Assembly (NCBI GenBank): GCA_037903475.1
Contig: JBAJFG010000082.1
Location: forward strand, 434,001-498,000
DNA from: Ancylostoma caninum
Taxonomy: Eukaryota; Nematoda; Chromadorea; Rhabditida; Ancylostomatidae
Reading direction: 5' to 3'
DNA: 64,000 bases
The notes beneath the pieces are model-generated. The model made no database searches, had not been told where the DNA came from, and saw only the letters and a program-made list of their open reading frames with translations. This document shows, in pieces, positions 43,144-54,524 of the stretch (positions within the stretch are counted from its first letter, which is position 1; every line of letters starts with the position of its first letter). Position numbers and translations under genes: made by a program.

Positions 43144-43970
43144 CTTGTGACCGAATCGAATATATTCGAAGAAATGTTCGAATATTCGAATATTCGAGTA
43201 ATTCATTTATTCGGTTTTTCGAGAAGAGAGCAAATTCGAACAATTCATTCATTCGACAATCTTGAAATGTGAATTATTCGAACAATTCATTCATTCGGGT
43301 TTCTCAAAACATAGGTTATTCGAATAATTCGTTCATTCGACTGAGAGAAACGGTGTTATTCGAACTTTGATTTATTATGATGTCGAGGAAGGAGAGCGTG
43401 CAGCATCGTATAACGAGGTCATGCCTTGAAGGTGCGTTGCAGTACCATCCATCTCAGGCAAATAGCCAATCATAAAGTGATATGCCTCAAGGCTGACCTT
43501 TACCAGAGCAAGTTATGGAGGTTCTCTGGAGATGAAGTGGAAGAAGACTTTTGAGAAATCAAAGGACAGACGAAATGGAAATTATTTTAGGCATATATAT
43601 ATATTTATATAGTCAGATCTCCTGAGATTTCTATGTGTAAGCAAATATAAGGAAAATGTGAGAATTTAATACTCTCGTGATGGTTATTTGTTAAATGCAA
43701 TGCCAATAAAATTTGAAAAAAAAACCGAATGTTCGAATCGAATATATTCATTCATTCGGTCTCCCGGAATATCCCTCTGTTCGAACTATTCATTCATTCG
43801 GGCAGCCAAAAATACTTGATATTCGAATAATTCGTTTATTCGCATATTGCGAAAACTGCGATATTCGAATTATTCATATTTCGAATGATTGAAATTGGGC
43901 AATATTCGAATAATTCGAAAGTTTGAATAATTGAAAAATCATCGAATATTCCCAAGTATTATATATATTC
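43143..43970. repeat. TTCGAA-rich palindromic repeat region
   Basis: Words such as TTCGAATAATTCATTCATTC recur many times at 43150-43370 and again at 43725-43965, around a middle without them. This looks like a foldback-type element with complex subterminal repeats. Exact ends are not defined. Confidence 0.5.
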
Positions 43971-43998
43971 TCCCATGCATCGAACATCAATATAACAT

Positions 43999-44272
43999 CA
44001 GTGGCGGACGCAGGGGGGGCGGGGGGGGGCGCGCCCCCCCCGAGAATGGGTCGCCAAATTTTCGAAATTACTTTACAATACAAATAAAAATCTTGTGTTA
44101 GTTTATTTTTAATTGTTTATTTTTATTATTATTTTCAATATATTTTTTATTTATTGTTTATTATTATAATTAATATTATTATTAATTTTATTTTCCGTCT
44201 GGGTCCCCAAAACGGCGGAGACCCCACTTTTCTTCCCACGCCCCCCCTCCCGCCCACTTTCTGCGTCCGCCA

Positions 44273-44275
<3 letters not shown>
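43999..44275. mobile_element. 277-bp hAT-type MITE (CAGTGGCGGACGCAG), copy 1
   Basis: Both ends read inward CAGTGGCGGACGCAG; A/T-rich middle with G- and C-runs near the ends. A second copy in opposite orientation is at 60730-61020. The termini resemble hAT; an 8-bp duplication is not clear. Confidence 0.7.

Positions 44276-44304
<29 letters not shown>
44276..44304. repeat. (TA)n between two MITEs
   Basis: TA run exactly filling the space between the hAT-type and Tc1-type MITEs. Confidence 0.9.
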
Positions 44305-44307
<3 letters not shown>

Positions 44308-44845
44308 GGGGGGCCATAAGTTATTGTACAACGTTTGCTGGCCCATTTCTCCGCAGTAGTAAAATATTTTTTGCCGCACTAGGCACTGTTTAATAGAGCT
44401 GGATTTGCTCTATCTTTTGATCACAAAAACCTCCTGGATACTTCCAAGATAACGAAAAAAGTTTATCGGAAACATTCATTGCAGACTTTCGGTGCCGCAA
44501 AATGCACTAACTCTGCCCGCAATTTCCGAGCAAAACAGCCACAAAAACAGTTTGATAATTTTAGAAAGAGCATTCTTTGCTCTTTAAGATGCATCTAAGC
44601 AGTACACCCCACTTTAGAGATTTGGTGGATTTTTCGTAAAAAATTTCCACATCAACCCGCTTTTTTCAAAAACCTGTTCTAAGTCCAACTGCTCCAAAGC
44701 AAAACTCTCCCGGGAAACCGGGTTTTAACTGTAAGATACTTTGATCCCTGCTCTATTCGGCAGCGAAAAGAGCAGGATAATCCATGTGTTGCTGGTGGAG
44801 AAATAAATGAGCAAACGTTGTACAATAACTTATGGCCCCCCCCTG
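44305..44845. mobile_element. 541-bp Tc1/mariner-type MITE
   Basis: Inverted ends starting CAGGGGGGGCCATAAGTTAT, about 35 bp, flanked by TA within (TA)n runs on both sides. No coding sequence recognised. Confidence 0.8.
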
Positions 44846-44876
<31 letters not shown>

Positions 44877-44889
44877 ATATATATATATA
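44846..44889. repeat. (TA)n microsatellite
   Basis: TA run bordering the right end of the Tc1/mariner-type MITE. Confidence 0.9.
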
Positions 44890-45572
44890 ATAGACTGTAT
44901 ATGGGCACATCTATGCAGAATGAGTTATGCTAAACTTGCCAGCTTTTCGGAAAAGCGATCTTGCTTTGTTTCCACATGGAAAACATGATGTCGCCCCATG
45001 AACGAGACAAAATTGCTCCGTATAACAAATATGTGCACGACAAAATTATTCCCTTCGAATAAAGATATATAGAGAACCTGCCCATCTCAACTGTCTACTT
45101 CAAGACATAATAGAAACAATGTTTGAAAACAGTAAGCACAGGAGAATAAAAAATCGGCCTCAGTACGTCAAAAAGCTAATTCCGTCCAAGTATAGAGATC
45201 CCAAGTCAGACCTTTGATCTTTCACCACACACATCTCTTTCGAAGAACGAAGCGCGAATCCCTAGAACCTGCGGCACTAGCATATAAAGGAGGTGCACGA
45301 AAAACGGTCCTCTATCGATGGTTCTAGACCCAAAAAAAAACGAAAAACAATGAGAACGAAGAAATAACCTAGCATTTCCTTACAGGATCAGAATCCTTCC
45401 AGTAGCCGTCTACTTTAATTCAACTCCCCAGGTGTTCTTGACTGTGATCCGTAAGATGGAGAAGGATGACTGACAGGTTGAAGTACACAAAGAAGCTGAC
45501 ACACTAAAGCAAATGAACATATTTTTGTAAAGAACCCGCTATTGCCGTTATAACTAGAAACTCAATACTCAC
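44890..45572. other. no recognisable gene
   Basis: A-rich sequence without motifs I can name. Confidence 0.4.
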
Positions 45573-45637
45573 CATGTGGGACAGGGTGGATTTGTACACG
45601 CGACAAAAATAGATTCAGCGACTTCATAATCCATTAT
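45573..45637 (-). CDS. candidate exon, unidentified gene
   Basis: Bounded by GTTTTGTAG and GTGAGTA. Reads MDYEVAESIFVACTNPPCPT; it could be a first coding exon. Phase 2 at the donor. The next candidate exon in the chain was not established. Confidence 0.3.
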
Positions 45638-45984
45638 CTACAAAACAACTAAGTATTGTAGAATACCACCATGAAAAATGAAACGAAATCAACCAAAAGT
45701 TGCACGTTTATTAGAAAGGTCCTTGAAATGAACTTGGAAAGTAAAGAGAGCTAAAACAAAATTGCTTGATTGCTTACCAATTAGTAAATCGCTTCTTCTC
45801 AGCTCCATTAAATCTTCGGTCCGTTTTATCGTCTATGCGGGAAACCATTTCACTGAAACAAGGACCCCTTTTACCAATGATGTTCGAAAAAAAGTTTATC
45901 GCAGGTTTTTTTTTGAATTTTTAGCGATAATCTGTGAATTTTCATTCCGAGCACGAGAAAGCACCACAGTTGTTGTGCAAAGTT

Positions 45985-46075
45985 GCGTGTCGCAGCTCTC
46001 CACTCACTCCCGTGAGATATGCATACGAGGAGCTTCCCACGCTCTCCCGCCGGGAGTTGCTCCCGCATCCTACAA
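45985..46075. repeat. GGGAG palindromic block 3
   Basis: Reverse complement matches block 1: GACTCCCGGCGGGAGAGC versus AACTCCCGGCGGGAGAGC, with GTATGCATATCTC. Confidence 0.65.
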
Positions 46076-46844
46076 GAAAGCATGGAATTTCTTGTCGGAA
46101 CACAGACGAAAAACAAGCACTTTTGTTGAATTGAAAGAGGCATCCTATTCCACTAGGAATTAGAAAAAGGGCGCTATTCCACTTCCACGGACCCAAAAAC
46201 TTCAAAAAAGTTTTAGTTGAAACTTTGCATATGGGAGAGATTAGAGTTGCTGAACACGACAACCAACATTATTTTCTATGCCGCTGTCGTTTTCTTGGCG
46301 AAATCGGTATTTTCCTTCGTAAAGCGTAAAGTAAATAGCTCGACTAATCAAATTCAGTTAAAAAAATCACAAATTCAGATATGCTTTTGAGTTTTATTTT
46401 GATTTTTTGTTTGGAAACACCACTAGCATAAGACTTTCTAGGTGTTCATTTTAAGAGTATCCGTACCATAATGTTCTATCTTTTCCTGCCGTTTCGGTGT
46501 ATTTCAAATTTCGTATCTGTTCCACATTTGAGGCTGACAATATTCGAATGTTCGTTTCTGATGAATACAATGTAAGTGCCATGGAGGTTTCTGAAGAGCC
46601 AACGTTTGGTTCAAAAGATGGTGAAATCCTACCAACTGAGGCATTTTGCTAAGATGATTAGAGCGTCCCGTGAACAATAAAATTTATGTTAAATTACAGA
46701 ATATCTCGAACGATTTAATGTCTGCAATCGAAGAAATAACCAAAAATAGATAGCTTCAAATTGAAACTGATGTACTATTCTTACAATACACCGCTCATGA
46801 CTTCAAAATTGTTGAATTTTTGTTGAATTCCGCTCTTTTCCTTC
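46076..46844. other. no recognisable gene
   Basis: Spacer between palindromic blocks 3 and 4; nothing assignable. Confidence 0.4.
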
Positions 46845-46961
46845 TCTAGGGAGAAGTCGGGAGCGATTTGGGAGCAGGGAGGAGGTATGCATACGAGGAG
46901 TCGCTCCCGAGCACTCCCACTCCCGCGTGGGAGTGCTCGGGAGGAGATATGCATACCAGCC
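46845..46961. repeat. GGGAG palindromic block 4 (right end)
   Basis: Contains a perfect 16-bp inverted repeat (CTCCCGAGCACTCCCA at 46904-46919 and 46928-46943), the self-inverse word GTATGCATAC, and the terminal TIR. Confidence 0.75.
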
Positions 46962-48960
46962 CTGGTGTCTTCGAATAGCAAATCCACCATTTAACAACGT
47001 TTTCGTAGACTTCATCATGATTAAACCACAGAGAATCATTCATTAATGAAAAAAACATTTTTTGATTCGATTTCGATATGAGTTCTATAAGGTGAGAAGT
47101 ACCTTTCAAACGTGTCAGTGAAAAGTCTGCTTTTCCAAAATCATTGCTAACTTTTTCACCTTTGACTTTCTCGAGCCCAGGAGGCTTTTGTTTAAGCCGT
47201 AATCGAGAGTTTAAGAATTTGTAGAAGACATGCTTGTCACTGAATCAATTACTTTCTTCTCAACGGAACTGTTGTATTTATGTATTACTTCATGAAGTGG
47301 TCATCTGGAAGTCCATACCTAGTCAATGAACTTTCGCTTTTTTCATCCATAGCTTCTTGCCAAAAGATCGATCTTTGACGGAAATGTTTGTGAATGTACC
47401 GCGGAAATTTCGATGTTTCTAGTGAGATTCTCTGTGATGGAACAAACAACTCGATGCAATGTTTCAGAATTGACAGAAACATTTCATACTTTTCATGGAC
47501 TGTCTGAACATGACCAAGAGAACCGTACCAATCAGTCTGATTTAGGTATTCTTTGGCACTTACAAAGTCAGCATGCTTGAAATCTTTCCTAACAACGTAG
47601 TCATTCGTTTCCTTTATTATATTTATACGAAATACTAGAGAAGCATGGTCGCTGCAGCCTACTGGCACTTCAACCTGGATGATTTAATTAAATTCTTGTC
47701 AGGAGTGAGAAGTAGATCTGAAATATGGGAATCGAGGTAAGCTTATTAATAAACTGTTTTAGTGAGTGATCCTGACACATGTTAATGAAAGACTTAGAAA
47801 TCCTGATTTTGGCTTGGGGAACTTCTGTCCAGATAATGTCTGAAAGATTGAATTCACCCATTATAATATAGGGCGCGTTACAGGCTAGCATATCGGATAT
47901 GGCCTTAAGTAGTTGTTCAGATTGATCAATTGAACACGTTGGTGCTCTATACACCACAACCAACCGTACTGTATTTCTATCAGAGTTTAAATCTATGCAC
48001 AAAATCTCATAAGCATCATCTATTGTTCTACCGAATACTACAATAGATGATAAATGATTTTTTTATAAGGAACATTACACTTCCACCTCTCTTACTTTTC
48101 CGGTCAGATCTCAAGATCTGGTAGTGATCACACCAATAACCAAGCAAAAGTGCAAGATCGGTTGGTGATTTCACCATGTTTCTCTTAGAGCAACGAATCA
48201 TAACTAAAGCAACTCAAAGCATGAATGAGGGCAAGAGTACTCCTAGGTAATGATCGAATATTGCAAGTTAAGCACAGTAATGAGGACTCCGAAAACCTGC
48301 GAATATTCAGAGGTCTCTCAACTGGGCTGGATTCAGTTGCACAATATTATGTTCGCCGGAACTAGGTTGATTTCCGTGAACAACAGCTTCAGACATAGTG
48401 AGACTATTCTTATTCTCACAACTCGTTCCGACTTCAGAAAGCCTGCCCAAGATGCTGATAAAAGATTTCCTTTGTCCGCAAATCTGATAACCTTCTGCTT
48501 TCGAAAGGGATGGGCGAACATAAAGCGTGCTCGTTTCAACACCTCTTTCTGAAAGTAGAAGGGCATCATCACTTTTATCAACCTAGGTTTTCTCGAGTTG
48601 ATTTTACCCATTTTTTTCTGTAAACAGAAGTAGGTTCACAAGCTATGTCGAGGTAATCTATTATTTGCCTTGCACATTCACTGTCTGTAGTCCCTAGTGG
48701 AGGCAGTGTTACTATAGCTTTCAGGAATACCAGAAATCACCAGGGATCCTTTACGCTCAACTTCCTCGAAGGTGAAACTAAAGTTCTGCCTATGATTCTC
48801 GTTTTTCAGGTCAGCATTTAATTTGAGCACACTGCTTAGCTCATTTCTTATCTCTTCTAGTTCGCCCAATACATATTTGAACATATGGCCAAGGACGGAT
48901 TCGAGGGCAATCAGGAGTTCTTCACCATCTAGCACTTCATCAAATTTCTGTCGGAAATCT
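46962..48960 (-). pseudogene. CR1-C 5' half: ORF1 end, endonuclease, linker
   Basis: Minus-strand order: 48935-48678 gives a helix-prone segment then ERKGSLVISGIPES (ORF1 RNA-binding block). 48611-48450 gives KPRLIKVMMPFYFQKEVLKR (ORF1 end). 48290-48000 gives LTCNIRSL and, in other frames, an SDRKSKRGGSVMF stretch. 48000-47688 gives VVVYRAPTCS and IIMGEFNLSDI, where the GDFN site reads GEFN. 47668-47285 gives PVGCSDHASLVFRI (catalytic D-H) and YEMFLSILKHCIELFVPS. 47109-46965 gives NHDEVYENVVKWW, ending YSKTP at the 12-kb insertion. Frames are broken in several places. Confidence 0.75.
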
Positions 48961-49099
48961 GTGTCAAGGAGTTAAGCGGTTTCTGTCTTCTGCTTCTTTC
49001 TAAACGAAACAGATACCCACCGCAAATAATTCACCCTCCTTAGACATAGTATACCTGTCACAGTGGCGTATATATAACAGTGATAAATATATGGGATCC

Positions 49100-51760
49100 C
49101 GCCCCAAGATCTACGATAGACTATAAAAGTGAAGAAGCCGTAAACTTGCTTGAGTTGATATTTGTAGGCAGTCGACCACCCTCCGTGTGCTCACAAGAGT
49201 GGATGAGGACCCTATGGTGCAGTGAATGCCGACTTTTCTTCGGCTTCTTTTGAAAGAGAGATCCGCCAATATCCACCGCACATGTGCAATGTTGAGAAAG
49301 ATTTCTTGTCTGCAAGACTGCAGTACCGCTTCCACTGTTGGAAGTGGTTACGAGTCTTGCTTTATTCACTTATTGAGTTCCCTATAATCGAGGCAAAAAT
49401 ATGAGGGATCCATCCTTCTTTTCCACCGAAACTATTGGAGAAGCCCTTTCCGAATTGCTTCGTTTTTTTTGGAGATCCTCTAGCATTCTAAGCTTTCGTC
49501 GAACTGCTAGTGGGACAGGTCTAGCTTACAGCTTGATTGGTGGAGTTTCTCCGATGTCGATATTCATTTCCACAAGGTTTGTTCACCTAAGCTCTCCACT
49601 GCGAACACATCTTCACAATTCATCTAGAACGTCTGCAAGGTCTTGCTCGATCACTTTTGCGCGAGCTTAGGTTTCCACAAGCTGCTCCTGTAACGGCCAA
49701 GTCCTTGTTTTTCCACCCTTCACTCTTCTTGTCCGTACTCCATTTTCCTAGTTCCTCGCCATTTTCAATGATGGTGGGCCTTCGCCGTCGATCACGATGA
49801 TCACGTTAGACCTTTGTCGGCGATCTTGAATACACCAGTTGGTACTCCTCTTTCAGAAGCCCACATCAAACCTTTCCTTCGTCCGTTTCACATCGTGCCT
49901 AGATAAGGCAACAGGTGTATTGCGGCATGTAGACTCTTCTGAGTGACCTTACCCTTTTTTGCTCTTCCTTCTCGTCGTGAATGGATTCCATACAAGCAGA
50001 CTCTGTATCATGCTTGGTATCTATCGTGACGTGCACTTCGACATCCTCGAGAGCACTTGTACCAAGAAGACACTCACTGCCCTTTTGGGCTGTGACGAAG
50101 AATAATATTATGGGTCGCAATCCACCAACGAGTTCTACATCAATACGTACTCCACCGAGGAACTTCATTCTATTGTTTGATGCATCAAAGACTGGCAGCG
50201 TTCCTTCCATCTCGATTGCCTTCAGCTTGTTTATGTCGGAAGAAGACTTTTTAGCACGTGTCACTATTCCGACAGGCAGTATACTAATCATCGATTCGAG
50301 GTCTATCATTGCAAGCAAGTTTTCTTCGAACACTTGCAAGGTCACCTATGGTTGAGTGCCTATCAAGCCCTTGAACGATGAACGCTCGCGGACCGTGATA
50401 CCCAGGTTGTGCCCTCGGGCTATCCATCTGGGACACGCGGTGATCCACTCTATGTGGCGCCTCGAATTGGATTCCAAGCGATGTTCGCGCGCTGCTGCTG
50501 TGGGCACCGTCTGCCAATGTGGCCAACCCCAGAGCACTTGAAACATCTTCTTGTTTCTGCATTCATACCATTTTCCCTTTGATATGGTCGAGGTAGCGGT
50601 TGGTCGACGTTTTGCCTCCATTATCAGCTGCTATATCCCGCCGTTGCGACTCCAATTTCTTTGAAGAATGATCTGCCTGATAGGAATGCTGTGGCTGTAT
50701 GATAACATGTTTCTATCTCTACAGTTTCACGCTCTACTTCTCCATTTCCTCGCCTGAATTGATTTCTCTGCTCCTGCGTCGTGGACATCATTTTGGACTG
50801 CTCCATGGTGAGTGCCAGTTGTTTCACCTCGCTGTAAGCGCAATCTGTCTGTACCCGATGAAGTGCCGCGATTAGTTGCATGTTTTCCAGCAATCTTGCC
50901 ACGTTATCGAGCAGAATTTGTGCATATTCCATTGACCTGTCCTCCAACTACAATTTGGATTTGCTTGGCGCGCTAGATTCTCTAGAAGAACGCAGAACTC
51001 AGCAACGGTCTGGTTTGGCCTAACCCGTAGACTTCGTAGTTCCGTTAATGCTCGCAATCTACCTGCCGTGGAATCCGCTGCCACGAGCTTACCGAGCTCT
51101 TCAGCCAGAACAATGCTTTTTGTGCGTTCTCCTGGATAGTGATCTCCCAGTATTCCTACCAGATCCCTATTGTTTTGCACTAATTTCTTATACCTGCGCC
51201 GGAACCGCCGCATGAACCCTCTATAGTTTTCATTTCTTTTGCCGTAGAAGAAACCGGAGGCACGCAATCATTGGCTTGAAGGAGGTCTAGCCATTCTGTG
51301 AAACTGTTCTGACCTGCTCCCTGCTGTTGGGTTCCTGTGTTAAGTACATGACGTCGGGTATGGCAGGGAATTCGCCGAAGGCTGGTCCTGCCTCGCACGG
51401 GATCCCCTTGCTCGGACTCGGTCCAGGATTCAAAACCCTTGTTCAGAATCGAGTTTTCACAAGTGTTCGTGTGTATACCTTCGACCGTTCCCATTTCCAC
51501 CTATTGCTGCTGACGACTGGTCTGTTTCTTCAGGTCACACACCGTCTTTCGAACTCGAGTAATGTCTGGTTTAAATCAGGAGATATATCTTCCAATATTT
51601 CACCGTCTTTACCGGTGATTTTTATGAAATCTCTTGAATCTTCAATACTTTCCATGCTCTCATCATGCAAGAATGCGAACAACTCTTTTCCGAACGCTTG
51701 GTACCCTGCGGTGCTTTGCGTCAGACGTTCGAGCTGATCTCACACCTATTGCACGCGCTC
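49100..51760 (-). pseudogene. Ty3/gypsy-type LTR retrotransposon gag-protease-RT remnant
   Basis: Minus-strand order: gag N-terminal part with KITGKDGEILEDISPDLNQT (about 51680-51560). Capsid-like FMRRFRRRYKKLVQNNRDLV and GERTKSIVLAEELGKLVA (51267-50930). A frameshifted zinc-knuckle region near 50580-50500. An aspartyl protease-like domain at 50345-49899 (a LESMISILPVGIV active-site region in which the usual DTG is not intact, then DASNNRMKFLGGVRIDVEL and LLGTSALEDVEV). Finally the start of RT with PPIKL.ARPVPLA and AFPIV.VEKKDGSL (49560-49400). No LTRs or integrase here; truncated and frameshifted. Confidence 0.7.
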
Positions 51761-51859
51761 CTCAATCGCGTCCTCCACCACAGGCCTCTGGGCCTTACCA
51801 AGCTTTACGTCTGGTGCCACCGCAAGGTCCTGTGGTAGGCTTCGTGAGTCCTGCATTAT

Positions 51860-52729
51860 ACTCTGAACTTTCGTACCACGGTGGGCCCACCGCTATACCA
51901 TGGTGGACCCCCAACCGACGGTTGGTCTACCGTTATCCCCCGATTATCACCTAGTTATCCTACTACTGAATTATCCATCCCCACTTATCCCACCGTTAGC
52001 CCATCGTTGTTATCAGTTCCACGGTGGACCCATCATTTCCCCACGGTGGCCCCTCCAAACTCGTCCATCCCATGGTGGAACCTCCAATTACCTACCCTTT
52101 CCCCCGCTGTTAGCCCACCGTCTCTCCATCGCCATGGTGGAACCACCGGTTGCTCACCGTGTCCCCACCTATCCTCGTTCCCTACTTTTTCCTCCATTTG
52201 TCCACTAATGACAGACGTTTTGTCCACGTTCAGCCCACCCTCACTCCATCCAAAGAGGAAAATTTTGTGATTGTCAGCGATTTTCTTGAGAGATTGTCGT
52301 AATCTGTGATTGACATCGTTGTTAGCACTAGACAATGATATAACCCGTCGTACAAAACTTTTCATTACCATGAATATTATTTGAAATTTTACTCTAAGAT
52401 GACCACCTCAATCACCATGTAAATGTTCTCACGGAACCCCATCCACGATTTGCCCCGAAATCCGCGCTCTGCCTTAGCACTGCCCCGATTTGTTCCAAAA
52501 TCCACCGAGAACAAGCCTGGAAATTCCTGGTTTCACTATGAAAATCCCCCAGTTCCCCCCGCGAAAATCCTTAGGTTTCACCATGGAACCCCCCCCTATT
52601 TGCCCACGGAAGCTCCCCAGTTAGCCCACCAATAGCCCACGGTGGCACCACCGTTATCCCATGGTTGATATTCGGCATGTCAACCATGGGATGACGGTGG
52701 GCCCACCGTGGTACGAAAGTTCAGAGTAG
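51860..52729. mobile_element. 870-bp MITE with 34-bp perfect TIRs
   Basis: TACTCTGAACTTTCGTACCA continues to 51893 and is exactly inverted at 52696-52729. TA at both ends fits a Tc1/mariner-type duplication. The interior is built of CCATGGTGG and CCCACCGT words, many of them self-complementary. It sits immediately upstream, in minus sense, of the gag remnant. Confidence 0.75.
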
Positions 52730-54289
52730 TAGCTAGCTCTTCTTTAAAGGCAACACCCACGGAAATTTTCGTGTCTGAGATTTTTACCGTTTTGGAAGTT
52801 TTACAATTGTCCCAACAATTCTACAAAAGAAGAGTACGGAAAACTCAACAGTTTTTAAGATATAACGAGTTGAATGTCTAAAATCCTGGATCACCAGGAC
52901 CAACGTGGGGTCGTCCGGTCGAGGTGTGGCGGCGGCGAACTGTTGGTGCCAGCTGATCAGGTGGACAGCCATATCTTTTCTTGTTATCATAAAGCTCTTT
53001 TTTCCTTTTTAGCTCTCCTTTTTTCGCATTATCTACCAAAGCAAAATTTCCTTGTTATTTTAGCACGAATCTACTTGTTTAGTAACTAGTGTGGCCTGAT
53101 TTTCGTCAATTATTTCAATTTCCAATTCTTTCATTGTAATGACAACATTTTAGAATTCATGTGTTTTTGCGACATCTTGACTGGTTATACAATCTTTTTC
53201 GGACCTTGTTTTCTTTCACCAGCTTCAGAAACACTGCAAAACAGTGCAAAAGACCGATTTTGACAACAAAACTGGTAAAGGAGGCAGCGCTATCGACTTT
53301 CTTTTCCACATCGAACAAGTCGCGCAACTTGGATCAATCTGCTCAAAAGCGATGATCTAAGAGGTTACAGAAAATGGGATTTTGAAGGTTTTGACTGCTT
53401 TTGGCATTGTATCAATGTAGGGTGCATGCGGTTACCCCAAGATGTGCCGAAATTTCGAGGTCGAAAATTTCCATGGGTGCTGCCTTTGAGAGTTGACAAG
53501 GCGAATTCCCCTACCACCTCCGATGGAGCACACGCCGGGCTCTTGTCGGACTTCTGCTCTGCCATTTTGGATCGTTGCTATCTCGAATAGGACTGATTGT
53601 ACCACTACACGTCGGGAGTTGAGAGACAAGCAGGTACAGAAAGAGTAGTTGGACAAAAATGATGAAACGTGCGCACCGTTGTGCCCTCCCGCTTATATTT
53701 TGCGATGTTTCAACACCAACGCGCGTTCGCTTGGCTCAGGTCACGCGCTTGAGCTGATCCTGCGCGGACTTCTTCAAGCTAGTGCCTAGCCTTCCAACAA
53801 GTGCACCTTTGACTCTTTATTTATGGATGTATGTGGAGCAACTACTGTCCTGCAGCTTTATTTTAACCGGTTTGAACAAATTTTAGCACTTTTGCTCCTT
53901 TCCGATCAGTACGGCTCTTCGCTGCAATTTCTGATTAGCTCACTGTTTTATTCGTGAAGTTTCGTCGGCCCCATGTAGTGTGTATTGAACGCGTGGCCAG
54001 ATCTTCGAGAGGGTACGGCCCACCGACTCACGGTTACTAGACAGTGAGAATTAACATTTACTTTTATTAATCTTCATCCGAATAACTGCAACAACTCCCG
54101 CCTCTATAGGCCAGGTTCTACCTAACAAATAACACGGTTAAAATAAGGCTTCAGTAGAACGGTAGAGATTAAATTCTTGATATCTTCTCTTCACGGACTT
54201 GGAAGTGGTTGCTGTAAGTAAGAAAGCTGACCTTTTGGAGGAGGTGGTTCTTATTTTGACATCCATCCTTTCGCCAGTCACCTGAATAG
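52730..54289. other. no recognisable gene
   Basis: Short frames on both strands (for example minus 53365-53565) with no assignable motif. Confidence 0.4.
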
Positions 54290-54524
54290 CATCGTTAGCC
54301 GTGGTGGAGAGGCTTCCCTCCTTAACTACGCTGTGGAGACCGTACGCGCTGAATCTGGGGTGAACGTCATAAGGCTCCCCATTGCACTGCTTTTCAATCC
54401 AATCGAGATGTGTTGGAGCCAGCTGAAGGGATACCTCATCAAAATAGAAAAGCCCGGTGATTCTCTAAACACCGTATATTGGCGCATAGTTCACAATATA
54501 ATGCCACATGTACTTGGGGACTAG
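54290..54524 (+). pseudogene. DDE transposase C-terminal fragment
   Basis: Reads VNVIRLPIALLFNPIEMCWS followed by QLKGYLIKIEKPGDSL. The RLP....FNPIE..W..LK pattern with the third catalytic acid (E) is the C-terminal end of Tc1-like/DDE_3 transposases. The N-terminal DNA-binding and first two catalytic regions are absent. Confidence 0.65.

Larger units (their letters stand above)
34712..46961. mobile_element. 12,250-bp TIR-bounded insertion splitting CR1-C
   Basis: The two ends are perfect 24-bp inverted repeats (34712-34735 and 46938-46961, starting GGCTGGTATGCATATCTCCT), flanked by CTG at 34709-34711 and 46962-46964. Removing the segment and one CTG joins two halves of the same CR1-C frame as YSKTP-DDIPFF, so the segment was inserted into an existing element. 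Both ends carry GGGAG/CTCCC-rich palindromic blocks, repeated about 0.9 kb inward on each side. No transposase is recognised inside. It may be a large autonomous transposon with an unfamiliar gene, or host DNA carried between two small TIR elements. Confidence 0.7.
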
